Origin: Chitinophagaceae bacterium
Lineage (GTDB): Bacteria; Bacteroidota; Bacteroidia; Chitinophagales; Chitinophagaceae
DNA: 41,661 nt
Assembly: GCA_016786745.1 (NCBI GenBank)
Contig: JAEUVS010000002.1
Span: 1-41,661 of the forward strand
Reading direction: 5' to 3'
Shown: positions 1 to 7,392 of the stretch, piece after piece
Layout: each line of letters opens with the position of its first letter
Numbering within the stretch: position 1 is the first letter of the stretch
Notes under the pieces: generated by a model
What the model was told of the DNA's origin: nothing
Seen by the model: only the letters and a program-made list of their open reading frames with translations
The model's database searches: none
Translations under genes and position numbers: made by a program

Positions 1-165
1 GTGTTTATCCCTGATCCTACATGCTTCGAAAACTCATTTTTCTAATCCCCGTAAAACGGAAGTTTCTGGCTTTGCCGGCTACTGCACGATGTACGATGAC
101 GAGTTTTCACCATTTTATCTTCGAAAACTTCGATAGCAGCACAGAAAATGCGCTCTACAGATTTG

Positions 166-173
166 TATATTTG
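166..173 (+). promoter_or_regulatory. Candidate Bacteroidota -7 element for the TIR cassette
   Basis: The octamer TATATTTG matches the Bacteroidota -7 consensus TAnnTTTG exactly. It lies about 37 bases upstream of the ATG at 210, which supports that start over the ATG at 21. I see no clear TTTG -33 element at the expected distance, so the call is moderate. Confidence 0.4.
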
Positions 174-209
174 CAGATATTAAACCTTATCATTCAAAAC
201 GTCTTTGAA

Positions 210-713
210 ATGAGCTATGCGTTAGTTCGGGTAAGCAGAACCTTGCCTTTCCCGAATAATTTTTCGGCCTTGGATCAACTGTTTTCGGGCGTATTTAATA
301 ACATTAAATCTTGGGGCGACAACCATCACATCAGGAGTTGGAATCAATTTACGCCTACCATGAAGAACGATATAGATTCTGAAAATAGTGATATGGGTGA
401 TCACCTTTTGAAATCATTTTTGCGACGGAAACTACCTGAGTATCTCGTCACAGGCAAAGACTCTGGGTTGATCTTTGAGAAAGCCTCAGTAAAAATTAAT
501 AAATTCGACTTAACCACTGACCTTTTGGAGTTTGAGTTTCGATTAATACCTGAACCTCTTACGTTGCTTGTCCATTTTGGACACAAAATACTAATTGCCC
601 AAGGAGATCAAATACCATTTCTAATTGCAAAGAAACCCATTCAGCATACTTTCTTATTGTCTCTAGATCAATACGACATTTCGGAATTTCAACACATGGA
701 TTTTAGAATTTAA
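210..713 (+). CDS. Hypothetical protein, first gene of a TIR cassette
   Basis: I do not recognise the family. The frame is open from an ATG at 21, but I prefer the ATG at 210 (about 167 residues, beginning MSYALVRVSR) because a TAnnTTTG -7 element sits at 166-173 and the residues encoded before 210 look non-protein-like. The product is soluble, with no signal peptide or membrane segment. Its C-terminal half has alternating hydrophobic stretches suggestive of beta strands (FDLTTDLLEFEFRLI, LTLLVHFGHKILIA). It ends 8 bases before the TIR gene on the same strand, so the two are almost certainly co-transcribed. That pairing suggests a sensor, adaptor or regulator for the TIR effector, which is inference. 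Confidence 0.6.
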   Translation: MSYALVRVSRTLPFPNNFSALDQLFSGVFNNIKSWGDNHHIRSWNQFTPTMKNDIDSENSDMGDHLLKSFLRRKLPEYLVTGKDSGLIFEKASVKINKFDLTTDLLEFEFRLIPEPLTLLVHFGHKILIAQGDQIPFLIAKKPIQHTFLLSLDQYDISEFQHMDFRI

Positions 714-721
714 TAAGTCTT

Positions 722-1669
722 ATGGATGCTTTTATATCTTATAGTCATAAAGATGGATCCGCTCTTGATTTATTGCACAAGCATTTAGCTCAACTAAGAA
801 GAGATGATTTGCTTTCCCAATGGACTGATCGTGATATTCGACCTGGTGGTCGGGTGGACAATACTATTTCAACCGCACTTGAGCGGTCTCAAATATTTCT
901 AGCACTGCTGAGTCCAGATTACATTGCTTCCCAATACTGCTATGACAAAGAGTTTCAACGCGCTTTGGAGCTGGAGCGGAATGGACGGCTTACTATAGTT
1001 CCCATTATTCTCGAACCATGCGATTGGCTTAGTACCCCTTTTAGCTCTTTCAACGCTTTGCCTAAAGACGGTAAACCGATCAACACCTATAACAACATCA
1101 ATACAGCCTTTCTGGACGTTGTACAGAAGCTCCGAAAACTTATCGAAGACGATGGTGTCATCTCGATGTCATCACCAAATAAGGACAGTTTAACGTCTAT
1201 GAAACCTAAGAACTACCGTGTAAAAAAAGATTTTGATTCTATTCATAAAATAGAATTCGCTGATCAAACTTTTTCGGAGGTTAAGACAATCTTACACAGC
1301 TACATAGAAGAGGTGCTTCAAATCGACAACATAAAAGCCAAAATTTTGCGAGATGAAAAAGAAACATTGGAATCGATATTGGTAAATAGAAATATGATCG
1401 CTACGGAAGCAAGGCTTAAAGTACATCTTTCTTCCTCCGATGAAAAAAGAGATTTTTTTCATACAAACTCTGGACATAAAATTTCATACAGCATCTACAG
1501 CAAGGGAAATGCAGAAGACAAATTTTTCACGATCGCCAACGATGACTACGACCTGTATTGGACCATAGCGAGTATGTATTACGGAAACTCGGGAGAGAAA
1601 CGATATCGGGCAAAAGATATCGCGGATATTATCTGGAAGGAGTGGCTCGAAAGCGTCGGAATCATTTAG
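722..1669 (+). CDS. TIR-domain protein with an unassigned C-terminal domain
   Basis: Residues 1-140 form a TIR domain: the opening FISYSHKDG strand and loop, a QWTDRDIRPG loop, the ALLSPDYIAS strand, and the YCYDKEF helix, which places Glu77 where the catalytic glutamate of NAD-cleaving TIR domains sits. Bacterial TIR domains commonly hydrolyse or cyclise NAD+ in anti-phage immunity, and some act as scaffolds. Residues from about 165 to 315 form a second domain that I cannot assign, with an amphipathic helical stretch at about 180-225 and a C-terminus rich in Tyr and Trp. There is no signal peptide or membrane segment, so it is cytoplasmic. It follows the unknown gene by 8 bases and is followed by a terminator, giving a self-contained two-gene cassette. 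It is not a bare ThsB-like TIR and no ThsA, SAVED or STING partner is visible. Confidence 0.85.
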   Translation: MDAFISYSHKDGSALDLLHKHLAQLRRDDLLSQWTDRDIRPGGRVDNTISTALERSQIFLALLSPDYIASQYCYDKEFQRALELERNGRLTIVPIILEPCDWLSTPFSSFNALPKDGKPINTYNNINTAFLDVVQKLRKLIEDDGVISMSSPNKDSLTSMKPKNYRVKKDFDSIHKIEFADQTFSEVKTILHSYIEEVLQIDNIKAKILRDEKETLESILVNRNMIATEARLKVHLSSSDEKRDFFHTNSGHKISYSIYSKGNAEDKFFTIANDDYDLYWTIASMYYGNSGEKRYRAKDIADIIWKEWLESVGII

Positions 1670-1833
1670 CACGACTGAGCAATCTATGGTCTGAGCGAAA
1701 ACTAGAAGAGAGTTTGTAATTTCGCATCTCAGAGATGTTTGAACTACCGTTTGAGTAGCCGGTTTGAAATTTTACACTATTTAATCAAGCCTTGATTAGG
1801 CGCACATTATATTCCCAAGCAGGGAGCGAAAAC

Positions 1834-1868
1834 AAGCAGCTTCAAAGGACTGTCGTAGCTGCTTTTTC
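1834..1868 (+). terminator. Probable intrinsic terminator after the TIR cassette
   Basis: The arms AAGCAGCT (1834-1841) and AGCTGCTT (1857-1864) are perfect 8-bp inverted repeats around a 15-base loop and run into a T-tract. It lies about 165 bases after the TIR stop codon and before the decayed membrane gene. Confidence 0.6.
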
Positions 1869-1956
1869 ATTTTATCATAAGATCCTCCTCACATTTTCTC
1901 ATTTTCTCCTGTTCATTCTTTAGGTTTAAATTGCTAGCATAACTCTACCTCAACAA

Positions 1957-2441
1957 ATGACAGGCAAAACCGCAGGCATTAACAAACAATACTTTATTGT
2001 TGTCTCCCTCTTAACTTTCATTATTCCCGTGGCTGCTTTTGTAATAGAACATCAAATAAATAACCCTCCCCTGACTTTTGAGTTATTTGGAAAGTAGTTT
2101 ATTTTTTCAGCTGTCGGACTGCGGCTGTTTATCGCTGGCGTCAGGCAATTTTCAAAACCAGGTTTACCGCGAAGGAAATTTTTCATATTGAAAGTTCAGA
2201 AAGCTGGCCCATAATCCGCGAGTTAGGATTTGCAAATCTTTGCTTCGGACTGGTAGGCATTGTTTCTCTCTTCAAACCCGACTGGCGAACCGTTAGTTCG
2301 TTTGCCAGCGGTATCTATTATGGTCTTGCCAGTGCTCTGCATTTATCTCAAAAGTTTGCAGGCGCCAATGAAAAATTTGCGCTAAGGACGGATCTAATCA
2401 TCTTCATCCTTCTTGCTATCTACTTTATTGTTACTCTTTAA
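1957..2441 (+). pseudogene. Decayed DUF6790-like integral membrane protein
   Basis: Conceptual translation from the ATG at 1957 gives a plausible multi-pass membrane protein. It is broken by an in-frame TAG at 2095-2097, where Trp would fit, and then by a one-base frameshift around 2140-2150. After the shift the reading continues coherently (FTAKEIFHIE, IIRELGFANLCFGLVGI, FASGIYYGLASALHL, GANEKFALRTD) to TAA at 2439-2441. These strings resemble DUF6790 family proteins, small four-helix membrane proteins of unknown function. Two independent lesions favour a real pseudogene over one sequencing error, though a homopolymer error at the frameshift cannot be excluded from sequence alone. Confidence 0.75.
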
Positions 2442-2468
2442 TACCTGCAATCCGGAGCACGATTTTCC

Positions 2469-3245
2469 CTAAGGCGAAGAGGAAAGAAATCGAGCCAATC
2501 CCTCAATTTTATCGGTATTGATGTAATCGACCTCCAACCCGATGAAAGTCCTCCATGCTTCAGGTGTATCAGGCGCGTTCCAAAATCGAATTTTTTTGCC
2601 CATACGGTGCGAAAAGCTGATCATACGCAGCAACTGTTTCTTATCCTCTGCAGAAATATTTCCTGTGCCATCCCAGGAAGAATAGCGGGCAAAATTATCA
2701 CTGAACATCTGTACTCTTTCTAACGCCAGACGGCTATAATTAATCCGAAAGTCTCCATCGAAAAATATCCATGACGGGTACAACGCAAATTGAGAAGCCG
2801 CAGGACGATTCCCGCTGATCACAATCCTGAGTGAAGATGAATTAATCAAAGCCGTATAACCATTCAAAACTTCAACCAATCTGTCCAAAGTCGAACCCGC
2901 TTCGCTTTTAATATCTATCATCAATTGCAATGCCCGAGTCTTGTCCGCATAAACAAATCCGCCATTCTTTTCAATACATCTTCTCAACGGCACCAGGTAC
3001 AAAGAGTCAAGCGTCCGTCCACTTTTCAATTCTGAACTATCGTGCGCCACAATCAAGTTTGCATCAACCAAAAATACATCCGCCTCAATCGAACCAAAGC
3101 CATTTTCCCACGCTTTGTAAAATGGAACATGCTGCTCGTAATCGTTGTGCGAATGTGCATTGGCGGTAGTATAACGCTGACCTTTTACCGACACCAAAGC
3201 GGATAAACACAGCGCGACCAATAAATACTTACCACTTTTAAGCAT
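2469..3245 (-). CDS. Secreted GDPD/PI-PLC-like phosphodiesterase
   Basis: A signal peptide occupies about residues 1-22. The mature protein shows glycerophosphodiester phosphodiesterase-like signatures: HSHND (residues 31-35, His33), IEADV (Glu54, Asp56) and AHD (His68-Asp69), which match the two catalytic histidines and the metal-binding acidic pair of the TIM-barrel family. The 258-residue length is normal. Family members hydrolyse glycerophosphodiesters or related phospholipid headgroups in the periplasm; the exact substrate is unknown. It is probably the last gene of an operon that starts at 3794 and passes through two small membrane-protein genes, with gaps of 19 and 35 bases, and so may be under the LytTR-type site at 3852-3880. 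Confidence 0.8.
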   Translation of the reverse strand: MLKSGKYLLVALCLSALVSVKGQRYTTANAHSHNDYEQHVPFYKAWENGFGSIEADVFLVDANLIVAHDSSELKSGRTLDSLYLVPLRRCIEKNGGFVYADKTRALQLMIDIKSEAGSTLDRLVEVLNGYTALINSSSLRIVISGNRPAASQFALYPSWIFFDGDFRINYSRLALERVQMFSDNFARYSSWDGTGNISAEDKKQLLRMISFSHRMGKKIRFWNAPDTPEAWRTFIGLEVDYINTDKIEGLARFLSSSP

Positions 3246-3280
3246 CCGGCTGATTTAGATAAGAAGATAGCGGTTTTGTT

Positions 3281-3508
3281 TCATCCAACCTTCAATGTGT
3301 GAACAGGTTTTTTCCTGAACAATTTCTTCACCACATGTCCCTTCCACAACCACAACCCACTCAACACCAGCAAAGGAAAGATAATCCACCTCACAATCAT
3401 CGAACTCACCGGTATTGTCGACACCGGCCCGTACAAATATCCTACAATAGGTATTCCTAATATGATATGCATCCAGCGGATTATCTTTCTCTCAGTAGAA
3501 GCTTTCAT
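3281..3508 (-). CDS. Small two-helix membrane protein
   Basis: The 75-residue protein has a hydrophobic segment at about residues 12-30 and another at about 38-56 (WIIFPLLVLSGLWLWKG), followed by a basic tail (KKLFRKKP). The LSGLWLWKGH-(V)KK style resembles the transmembrane parts of PepSY-associated proteins and small membrane proteins common in Bacteroidota, but it is too short for a firm family. It is 19 bases downstream of the 88-residue membrane protein and 35 bases upstream of the GDPD-like gene, so it is likely co-transcribed with both. Confidence 0.65.
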   Translation of the reverse strand: MKASTERKIIRWMHIILGIPIVGYLYGPVSTIPVSSMIVRWIIFPLLVLSGLWLWKGHVVKKLFRKKPVHTLKVG

Positions 3509-3527
3509 AACTCAAAGTTTGGCGCGA

Positions 3528-3794
3528 TCAATAGCTATTGTCAAGGGAATCCTTCTTCTGATCACACTGCATCTCGTAATGCTGGCGATGCCCGTGTTCA
3601 CCATGCCTCCATCCCGCAAAACGAAACAGCAAAGCATTAGCGGCAATAAACAACACAATCGCGACTACCGATGCTATACGCGTGATGGTCGTCAAACTTT
3701 TACTTCTTGAAAAGTTTCCGAAAACGTAGCCGAGTATAAACACCATACAGGCTACAAAAAGTATTCTGATAAGAATAAGAAATACAAATGGCAT
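3528..3794 (-). CDS. Small membrane protein with a His-rich tail
   Basis: This 88-residue protein has two transmembrane segments (about residues 3-25 and 36-60). Its C-terminal tail is polar and carries four histidines in about ten residues (WRHGEHGHRQH), plus a cysteine, a possible metal-binding tail. I do not recognise a family. It is the first gene of a probable three-gene operon. A perfect -7 element lies 23 bases upstream of the start, and a direct-repeat operator lies 58 bases upstream, in exactly the same arrangement as in front of the TonB receptor at 7274. That makes it a likely target of the LytTR regulator encoded at 7393-8091. Confidence 0.65.
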   Translation of the reverse strand: MPFVFLILIRILFVACMVFILGYVFGNFSRSKSLTTITRIASVVAIVLFIAANALLFRFAGWRHGEHGHRQHYEMQCDQKKDSLDNSY

Positions 3795-3816
3795 AGCTGT
3801 AATTTTTAGTTCACTC

Positions 3817-3824
3817 CAAAACTA
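3817..3824 (-). promoter_or_regulatory. -7 element of the small-membrane-protein operon
   Basis: On the minus strand the bases read TAGTTTTG, an exact TAnnTTTG match, with the near edge 23 bases from the ATG at 3794. The same octamer sits 23 bases from the ATG of the TonB receptor at 7274. The position equivalent to -33 does not read TTTG here, which would suit an activator-dependent promoter. Confidence 0.6.
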
Positions 3825-3851
3825 CTAACGACAACCAGCCAACGCTTTGCA

Positions 3852-3880
3852 GAATAGACAACACGGTCATTTGAAACGAC
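3852..3880 (-). promoter_or_regulatory. LytTR-type direct-repeat operator, copy 1
   Basis: On the minus strand, GTCGTTTC and GTCTATTC are separated by 13 bases, so the half-sites repeat every 21 bp, two helical turns. The flanks are also shared with the copy at 7332-7360 (TTTCGTCGTTTCAAA and TTGTCTATTCT). Both copies sit 58 bases from the start codon of the gene they precede. An 8-bp half-site with a 13-bp spacer is the geometry known for LytTR regulators such as BtsR. Assignment to the regulator at 7393-8091 is inference. Confidence 0.65.
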
Positions 3881-3986
3881 GAAATGGCACATTTCAAAAC
3901 GTTCGTTCTCCATGCAGCATCAAACTTCGTAAAATTGTCTTACCTGTAGAATTCCGACCGAGGCTCGCAAAGCACCGAACCCCCTT

Positions 3987-4343
3987 ATGTATAAATTGCT
4001 CTATGCTCTTTTATTGCTGATTCCAATTTGGGCTCACAGCCAGGAGGGAAACAATAAAATCAGAACCAAAAGTTATCACACGCTTGTCTACAGAATATCT
4101 ACGGCCACTGCAGGTTGTGTATATGGAACCCGCCAGTCGAATACATACGGTGTTCACCGGGAACACTTAAAAGATAAAGCAGTCATCTTTCTCGATAAGA
4201 TTAACAAAGGGTCGCAACACTTCGAAATTGAACTTGAATCACGATATAGCGGAAGCTTTACTATAAACCCTGCAAAAGTCTCACTGATGTATTTTCCCAC
4301 TTTCTATGGCAGAAATGATCTGAGAAAAATTTCTATCAATTAA
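3987..4343 (+). CDS. Small secreted hypothetical protein
   Basis: The 118-residue product begins with a clear signal peptide (MYKLLYALLLLIPIWAHSQ) and has a mature region of about 99 residues rich in Tyr, Ser and basic residues, with a likely beta-rich fold (HFEIELESRYSGSFTI). I do not recognise a family. It stands alone on the plus strand between two minus-strand operons and ends in a strong shared terminator. No convincing TAnnTTTG element is visible just upstream, so the start and expression are less certain than for its neighbours. Confidence 0.6.
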   Translation: MYKLLYALLLLIPIWAHSQEGNNKIRTKSYHTLVYRISTATAGCVYGTRQSNTYGVHREHLKDKAVIFLDKINKGSQHFEIELESRYSGSFTINPAKVSLMYFPTFYGRNDLRKISIN

Positions 4344-4350
4344 AAAACTA

Positions 4351-4380
4351 AATCAGCAGGTACCCTCGCACCTGCTGATT
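4351..4380. terminator. Strong bidirectional terminator between convergent genes
   Basis: AATCAGCAGGT (4351-4361) and ACCTGCTGATT (4370-4380) form a perfect 11-bp stem with an 8-base loop. A T-run follows on the plus strand and an A-run precedes it, so it can serve both the gene ending at 4343 and the one ending at 4384. Confidence 0.9.
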
Positions 4381-4383
4381 TTT

Positions 4384-5037
4384 TTACTTTAGTTTGCTTA
4401 GCAACTCGTCAACTTCCTGCATACCCCATCGCGGCGCTGTGCCGGCAGAAGATTGGCCACTTAAGACTTTCTTTGCTTTCGTGAGCAACTCCTTTGCTTT
4501 GTTTTTATCGCCTCCCCATAACTTGGGGGTCGCATATTTTTCCCAGCCCTCTATATAAAGGGCGCGTGGATTGTCCGGATTGGCTTTACGCGCCATTTGT
4601 GTGTACTGGCCCGCTGGTATTCCATAACGCCGGCCGTAAGTTTCCACATTAATATATACCCTCGCCCTGTTTATCATGCTCAGCACAACATACACTTCCG
4701 ACATCTCTTTTTGTTGAACCGCGGAATCAAGCAACTTCCTCGCCCTCTGAATCGCTTCATCGGCCTTATCCGCATATGGTTCGATCTTATCAGGGTCATC
4801 GAAATTTAACCACCCGATTTTCGCATTACAGAACGCCGCATAGTAATAAGGAAGCCATTGTGTTTGTCTCTCATCGGCAACCTGCAAAAAGCTCTCAGCC
4901 AGTTGCTCATAGTCTTCGACGGTTTTCGCGTTATCAAGCTTACTGATGGATGCTTCCAGAATTTTATCCGGTTGCTGCGCGTAAGAAACCGTCAAAGTCA
5001 GCGCAAATAATAGCATTGAAAAGATTACTTTTTTCAT
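4384..5037 (-). CDS. Secreted helical repeat (TPR-like) protein paired with a TonB receptor
   Basis: A signal peptide (about residues 1-20, ending YAQ) leads a 197-residue mature protein made almost entirely of amphipathic helices. Segments such as WLPYYYAAFCNAKIGW and NPDNPRALYIEGWEKY have tetratricopeptide character. It starts 11 bases after the TonB receptor stop and ends at a strong terminator, so it is the second gene of a two-gene operon. TPR-type periplasmic proteins next to TonB receptors are common in Bacteroidota, probably as partners or scaffolds. It is not a SusD homologue that I can recognise, and no substrate can be named. Confidence 0.75.
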   Translation of the reverse strand: MKKVIFSMLLFALTLTVSYAQQPDKILEASISKLDNAKTVEDYEQLAESFLQVADERQTQWLPYYYAAFCNAKIGWLNFDDPDKIEPYADKADEAIQRARKLLDSAVQQKEMSEVYVVLSMINRARVYINVETYGRRYGIPAGQYTQMARKANPDNPRALYIEGWEKYATPKLWGGDKNKAKELLTKAKKVLSGQSSAGTAPRWGMQEVDELLSKLK

Positions 5038-5048
5038 AATGATGCTGT

Positions 5049-7274
5049 TTATAGATTTTCGTTGATGAAATCGTCGCGGCGGTCTATGCCGAACGACATG
5101 AATATCCCCAGGTAATAGCTGCGGGTAGCGGGTAGTGTTATTGGAGTTTTGAACAAACCATTGTAACTATAGTCATAACCAAATATCGACTTCGAACCGA
5201 ACACATTATTAATACCCCAGCCGATACCTGAAAAGGCAGGATGCTTCCACTTTTTGAACATCGAGAACAGGTACGCAAAACTCAGGTTTACCTGGTTGTA
5301 CATGTTCGTTTTCCCGTTATCAAACACATAGGGCACCCCCGATTCGTCGTTTTGAATATTATAGTAGGGACGGCCAGTCGCGATAGAATAGGAAAGGTTT
5401 ACATTGAAATTCAGATCGGCGAAATAACGCTTAACAGCCAGGGAAGCAGTATGCGGTGTCGCGAAATCGGGTTGGAGCCGATACGGGTAGTTGTTGAACC
5501 TGCGTTTCGTATCGAGATAAGTATAGGATATCCAATAGTCGAAGTCTTTGAACGTTTTTTTGTCGCGGAAAAACAATTCGATTCCCTTCGCGTAACCATT
5601 ACCATCGTTCGATACCTTTGGCGCAGTAGTTATTAGACCCCTGTACTTCTTATAATAGGCTTCTATCCTGATTAACCGGTTATGCGCCTTCTTCTGATAG
5701 TTGAGAATATAGTGCGTAGCACGCATGCCGGACAAGCCGTCTCCACGCAATAAATATTCTGATGTGGGCTGCTGAAAAAATATTCCATACGCAGCATTGA
5801 CTTGCCCGCCATCTTTGAGCCGGTATGCGAAACCCAACCGCGGAGCAACACTAAACTGATCCAGTAATGAAGAGTATTCCGAACGAACTCCAATTTTTGC
5901 GGCGACGTTCTGCGTAATGTAAAGATCTGTTTCAGCAAATGCAGCGGTCAACTGATCATCCAGGGCGCTTACTGTATCGTTTCTTATATACTCATCCCTG
6001 GTGAAAAAATGCTCCGCGCCAATTCTGAACGCCTGCCTTCTATTCAAATTCTTTGTGAAGACCACACGCGCCTGGGCGAAGTTCGCCCGAATATTATTGG
6101 TGTTGTTCTTAGTATTGAATGGAACTGCAGGAATGAACACATCGTTGTGATTCCTATCCTGGATCCTGTTTGTTATATCCTGTCCTTGATAGTTGTACGC
6201 CAATCCCGCATCTATCTTCCATTCATTCCCCAACAATTGCTTATAAGACAGATTCGCATATACATTCGAGCCTTTGGTATCGAACAGCGATAACAATCCT
6301 GAGCTGTCAATATCAGGATTACGCATGCCTGTATGATTATACCCATAGTTGGTATAAAATTTCAGCATGCCCGTCTTACCGCTTTTAATACGGAAGTTGG
6401 CGTCACCGGAAATATATAACGGCGACCGGTAGAAATCGGGTCGCTGGCCTACAATGCTGTTATAAAATGCCTGGTTGCCATATTGGGCGCTTGCGCCATA
6501 GCTGCTCTTCTTATCGCGCGTGAGCTTCTGAAAACCTGCACCCACACTTGTTGGAAAGATATGCAGGCTTGCCGCCGACTCATCGGGTAAATCAACACTT
6601 TCAAGTATGAGAGCGCCGCTCAAAGCCTGTCCATACAACGCGGAATAACCGCCTGTATTAAACAATACACCTTTAAATAAAAAGGGATTTAGCCTCGCGG
6701 GTTGAACAATTCCCGGAACGGACGGATAGTTCGGATTTTTTAACAACGTGCCGTCTACAAACTGTTTCGTTTCACTACCAGTGCCACCACGCACAAACAA
6801 ACCTTCTCTCTCACCAACCTGTTGTGATCCCGGCAACGAACGCAGTGACATCGCTATATCTCCTCCATTACCTGCTACAGTCATCGCATCCATAGGCGTT
6901 AAAGAAGCGCCCTTCGCTTTATCGCTCGCCTCGAACGTACCCGCGCTTACCACTACGACATCTTTAAGTTGCCTCGCGTGGGGACTTAAAGTGATATCCA
7001 GGCGTATTGAAGAATCGGTTAGCTGAACACTTACCTGCTTCGATTCAAACCCTACTGAAGAAACAATCAGTGTTTTACTGCCACGCTCCGCGAGAGTCAA
7101 AGAATAATTTCCTGTTGAATCCGCGCGTACGCCCTTTCCCGATTCTTTTACTCTTACAGAGGCCGAGCCGACTGGTTGATTCCTTTTATCAGTTATCTTT
7201 CCGGAAATAATTGTTTGGGCATAATTTATTTCGGAAAAAAATATCAGCGCTAAAAAGAGGATTGAAGTTTTCAT
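5049..7274 (-). CDS. TonB-dependent receptor with N-terminal carboxypeptidase-regulatory-like domain
   Basis: The 741-residue outer-membrane receptor has a signal peptide (residues 1-19), a CarboxypepD_reg-like beta-sandwich (about 20-105: ISGKITDKRNQPVGSASV), a plug domain (about 110-230, with LRSLPGSQQVGEREGLFVRGG and the GGYSALYGQALSGALIL signature) and a C-terminal 22-strand barrel ending in an aromatic-rich strand. These receptors import large or scarce ligands with energy from TonB-ExbBD. There is no SusD neighbour, so polysaccharide uptake is not implied; metal or chelate uptake is possible but unproven. A -33/-7 promoter (7297-7326) and a LytTR-type operator (7332-7360) precede it, and the regulator-kinase pair lies just upstream on the same strand. 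Confidence 0.9.
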   Translation of the reverse strand: MKTSILFLALIFFSEINYAQTIISGKITDKRNQPVGSASVRVKESGKGVRADSTGNYSLTLAERGSKTLIVSSVGFESKQVSVQLTDSSIRLDITLSPHARQLKDVVVVSAGTFEASDKAKGASLTPMDAMTVAGNGGDIAMSLRSLPGSQQVGEREGLFVRGGTGSETKQFVDGTLLKNPNYPSVPGIVQPARLNPFLFKGVLFNTGGYSALYGQALSGALILESVDLPDESAASLHIFPTSVGAGFQKLTRDKKSSYGASAQYGNQAFYNSIVGQRPDFYRSPLYISGDANFRIKSGKTGMLKFYTNYGYNHTGMRNPDIDSSGLLSLFDTKGSNVYANLSYKQLLGNEWKIDAGLAYNYQGQDITNRIQDRNHNDVFIPAVPFNTKNNTNNIRANFAQARVVFTKNLNRRQAFRIGAEHFFTRDEYIRNDTVSALDDQLTAAFAETDLYITQNVAAKIGVRSEYSSLLDQFSVAPRLGFAYRLKDGGQVNAAYGIFFQQPTSEYLLRGDGLSGMRATHYILNYQKKAHNRLIRIEAYYKKYRGLITTAPKVSNDGNGYAKGIELFFRDKKTFKDFDYWISYTYLDTKRRFNNYPYRLQPDFATPHTASLAVKRYFADLNFNVNLSYSIATGRPYYNIQNDESGVPYVFDNGKTNMYNQVNLSFAYLFSMFKKWKHPAFSGIGWGINNVFGSKSIFGYDYSYNGLFKTPITLPATRSYYLGIFMSFGIDRRDDFINENL

Positions 7275-7296
7275 TGCCTGCGATTTTTGTTGTCGC

Positions 7297-7326
7297 CAAA
7301 ACTACAGGCAGCAAAAAGGGATCAAA
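7297..7326 (-). promoter_or_regulatory. -33/-7 promoter of the TonB receptor operon
   Basis: On the minus strand TTTG (7323-7326) and TAGTTTTG (7297-7304) are separated by 18 bases, close to the Bacteroidota TTTG-N19-TAnnTTTG consensus. The -7 element is 23 bases from the start codon. The LytTR-type operator abuts the upstream side of the -33 element, the position expected of a class II activator. Confidence 0.7.
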
Positions 7327-7331
7327 CAGTA

Positions 7332-7360
7332 GAATAGACAAGTCCGGAATTTGAAACGAC
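7332..7360 (-). promoter_or_regulatory. LytTR-type direct-repeat operator, copy 2
   Basis: The minus strand carries GTCGTTTC, 13 bases, then GTCTATTC, giving a period of 21 bp. The spacer differs from copy 1 at 3852-3880 while the half-sites and their flanks are the same, which is what selection on a binding site would leave. It sits 58 bases from the ATG at 7274 and directly upstream of the -33 element. Confidence 0.7.
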
Positions 7361-7392
7361 GAAACCACACCTCACGGATCACTCATCACGCC

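Noticed and set aside
21..209. N-terminal extension of the first gene from the ATG at 21
   Set aside because: The extra 63 residues look non-coding in composition, and the exact -7 element at 166-173 would lie inside them.
1801..1870. Possible small RNA or tRNA-like fold downstream of the TIR gene
   Set aside because: Only one hairpin with a T-tract is present; no cloverleaf, anticodon arm or CCA-type acceptor could be drawn, so a terminator explains it.
5241..5636. 131-residue plus-strand ORF inside the TonB receptor
   Set aside because: It is antisense to a well-supported receptor barrel and has no recognisable domain or start signal.
3852..7360. Matching sequences at 3852 and 7332 considered as ends of a mobile element
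   Set aside because: They are direct, internally structured at 21-bp period, and placed identically relative to promoters; no transposase lies between and no target duplication is visible.
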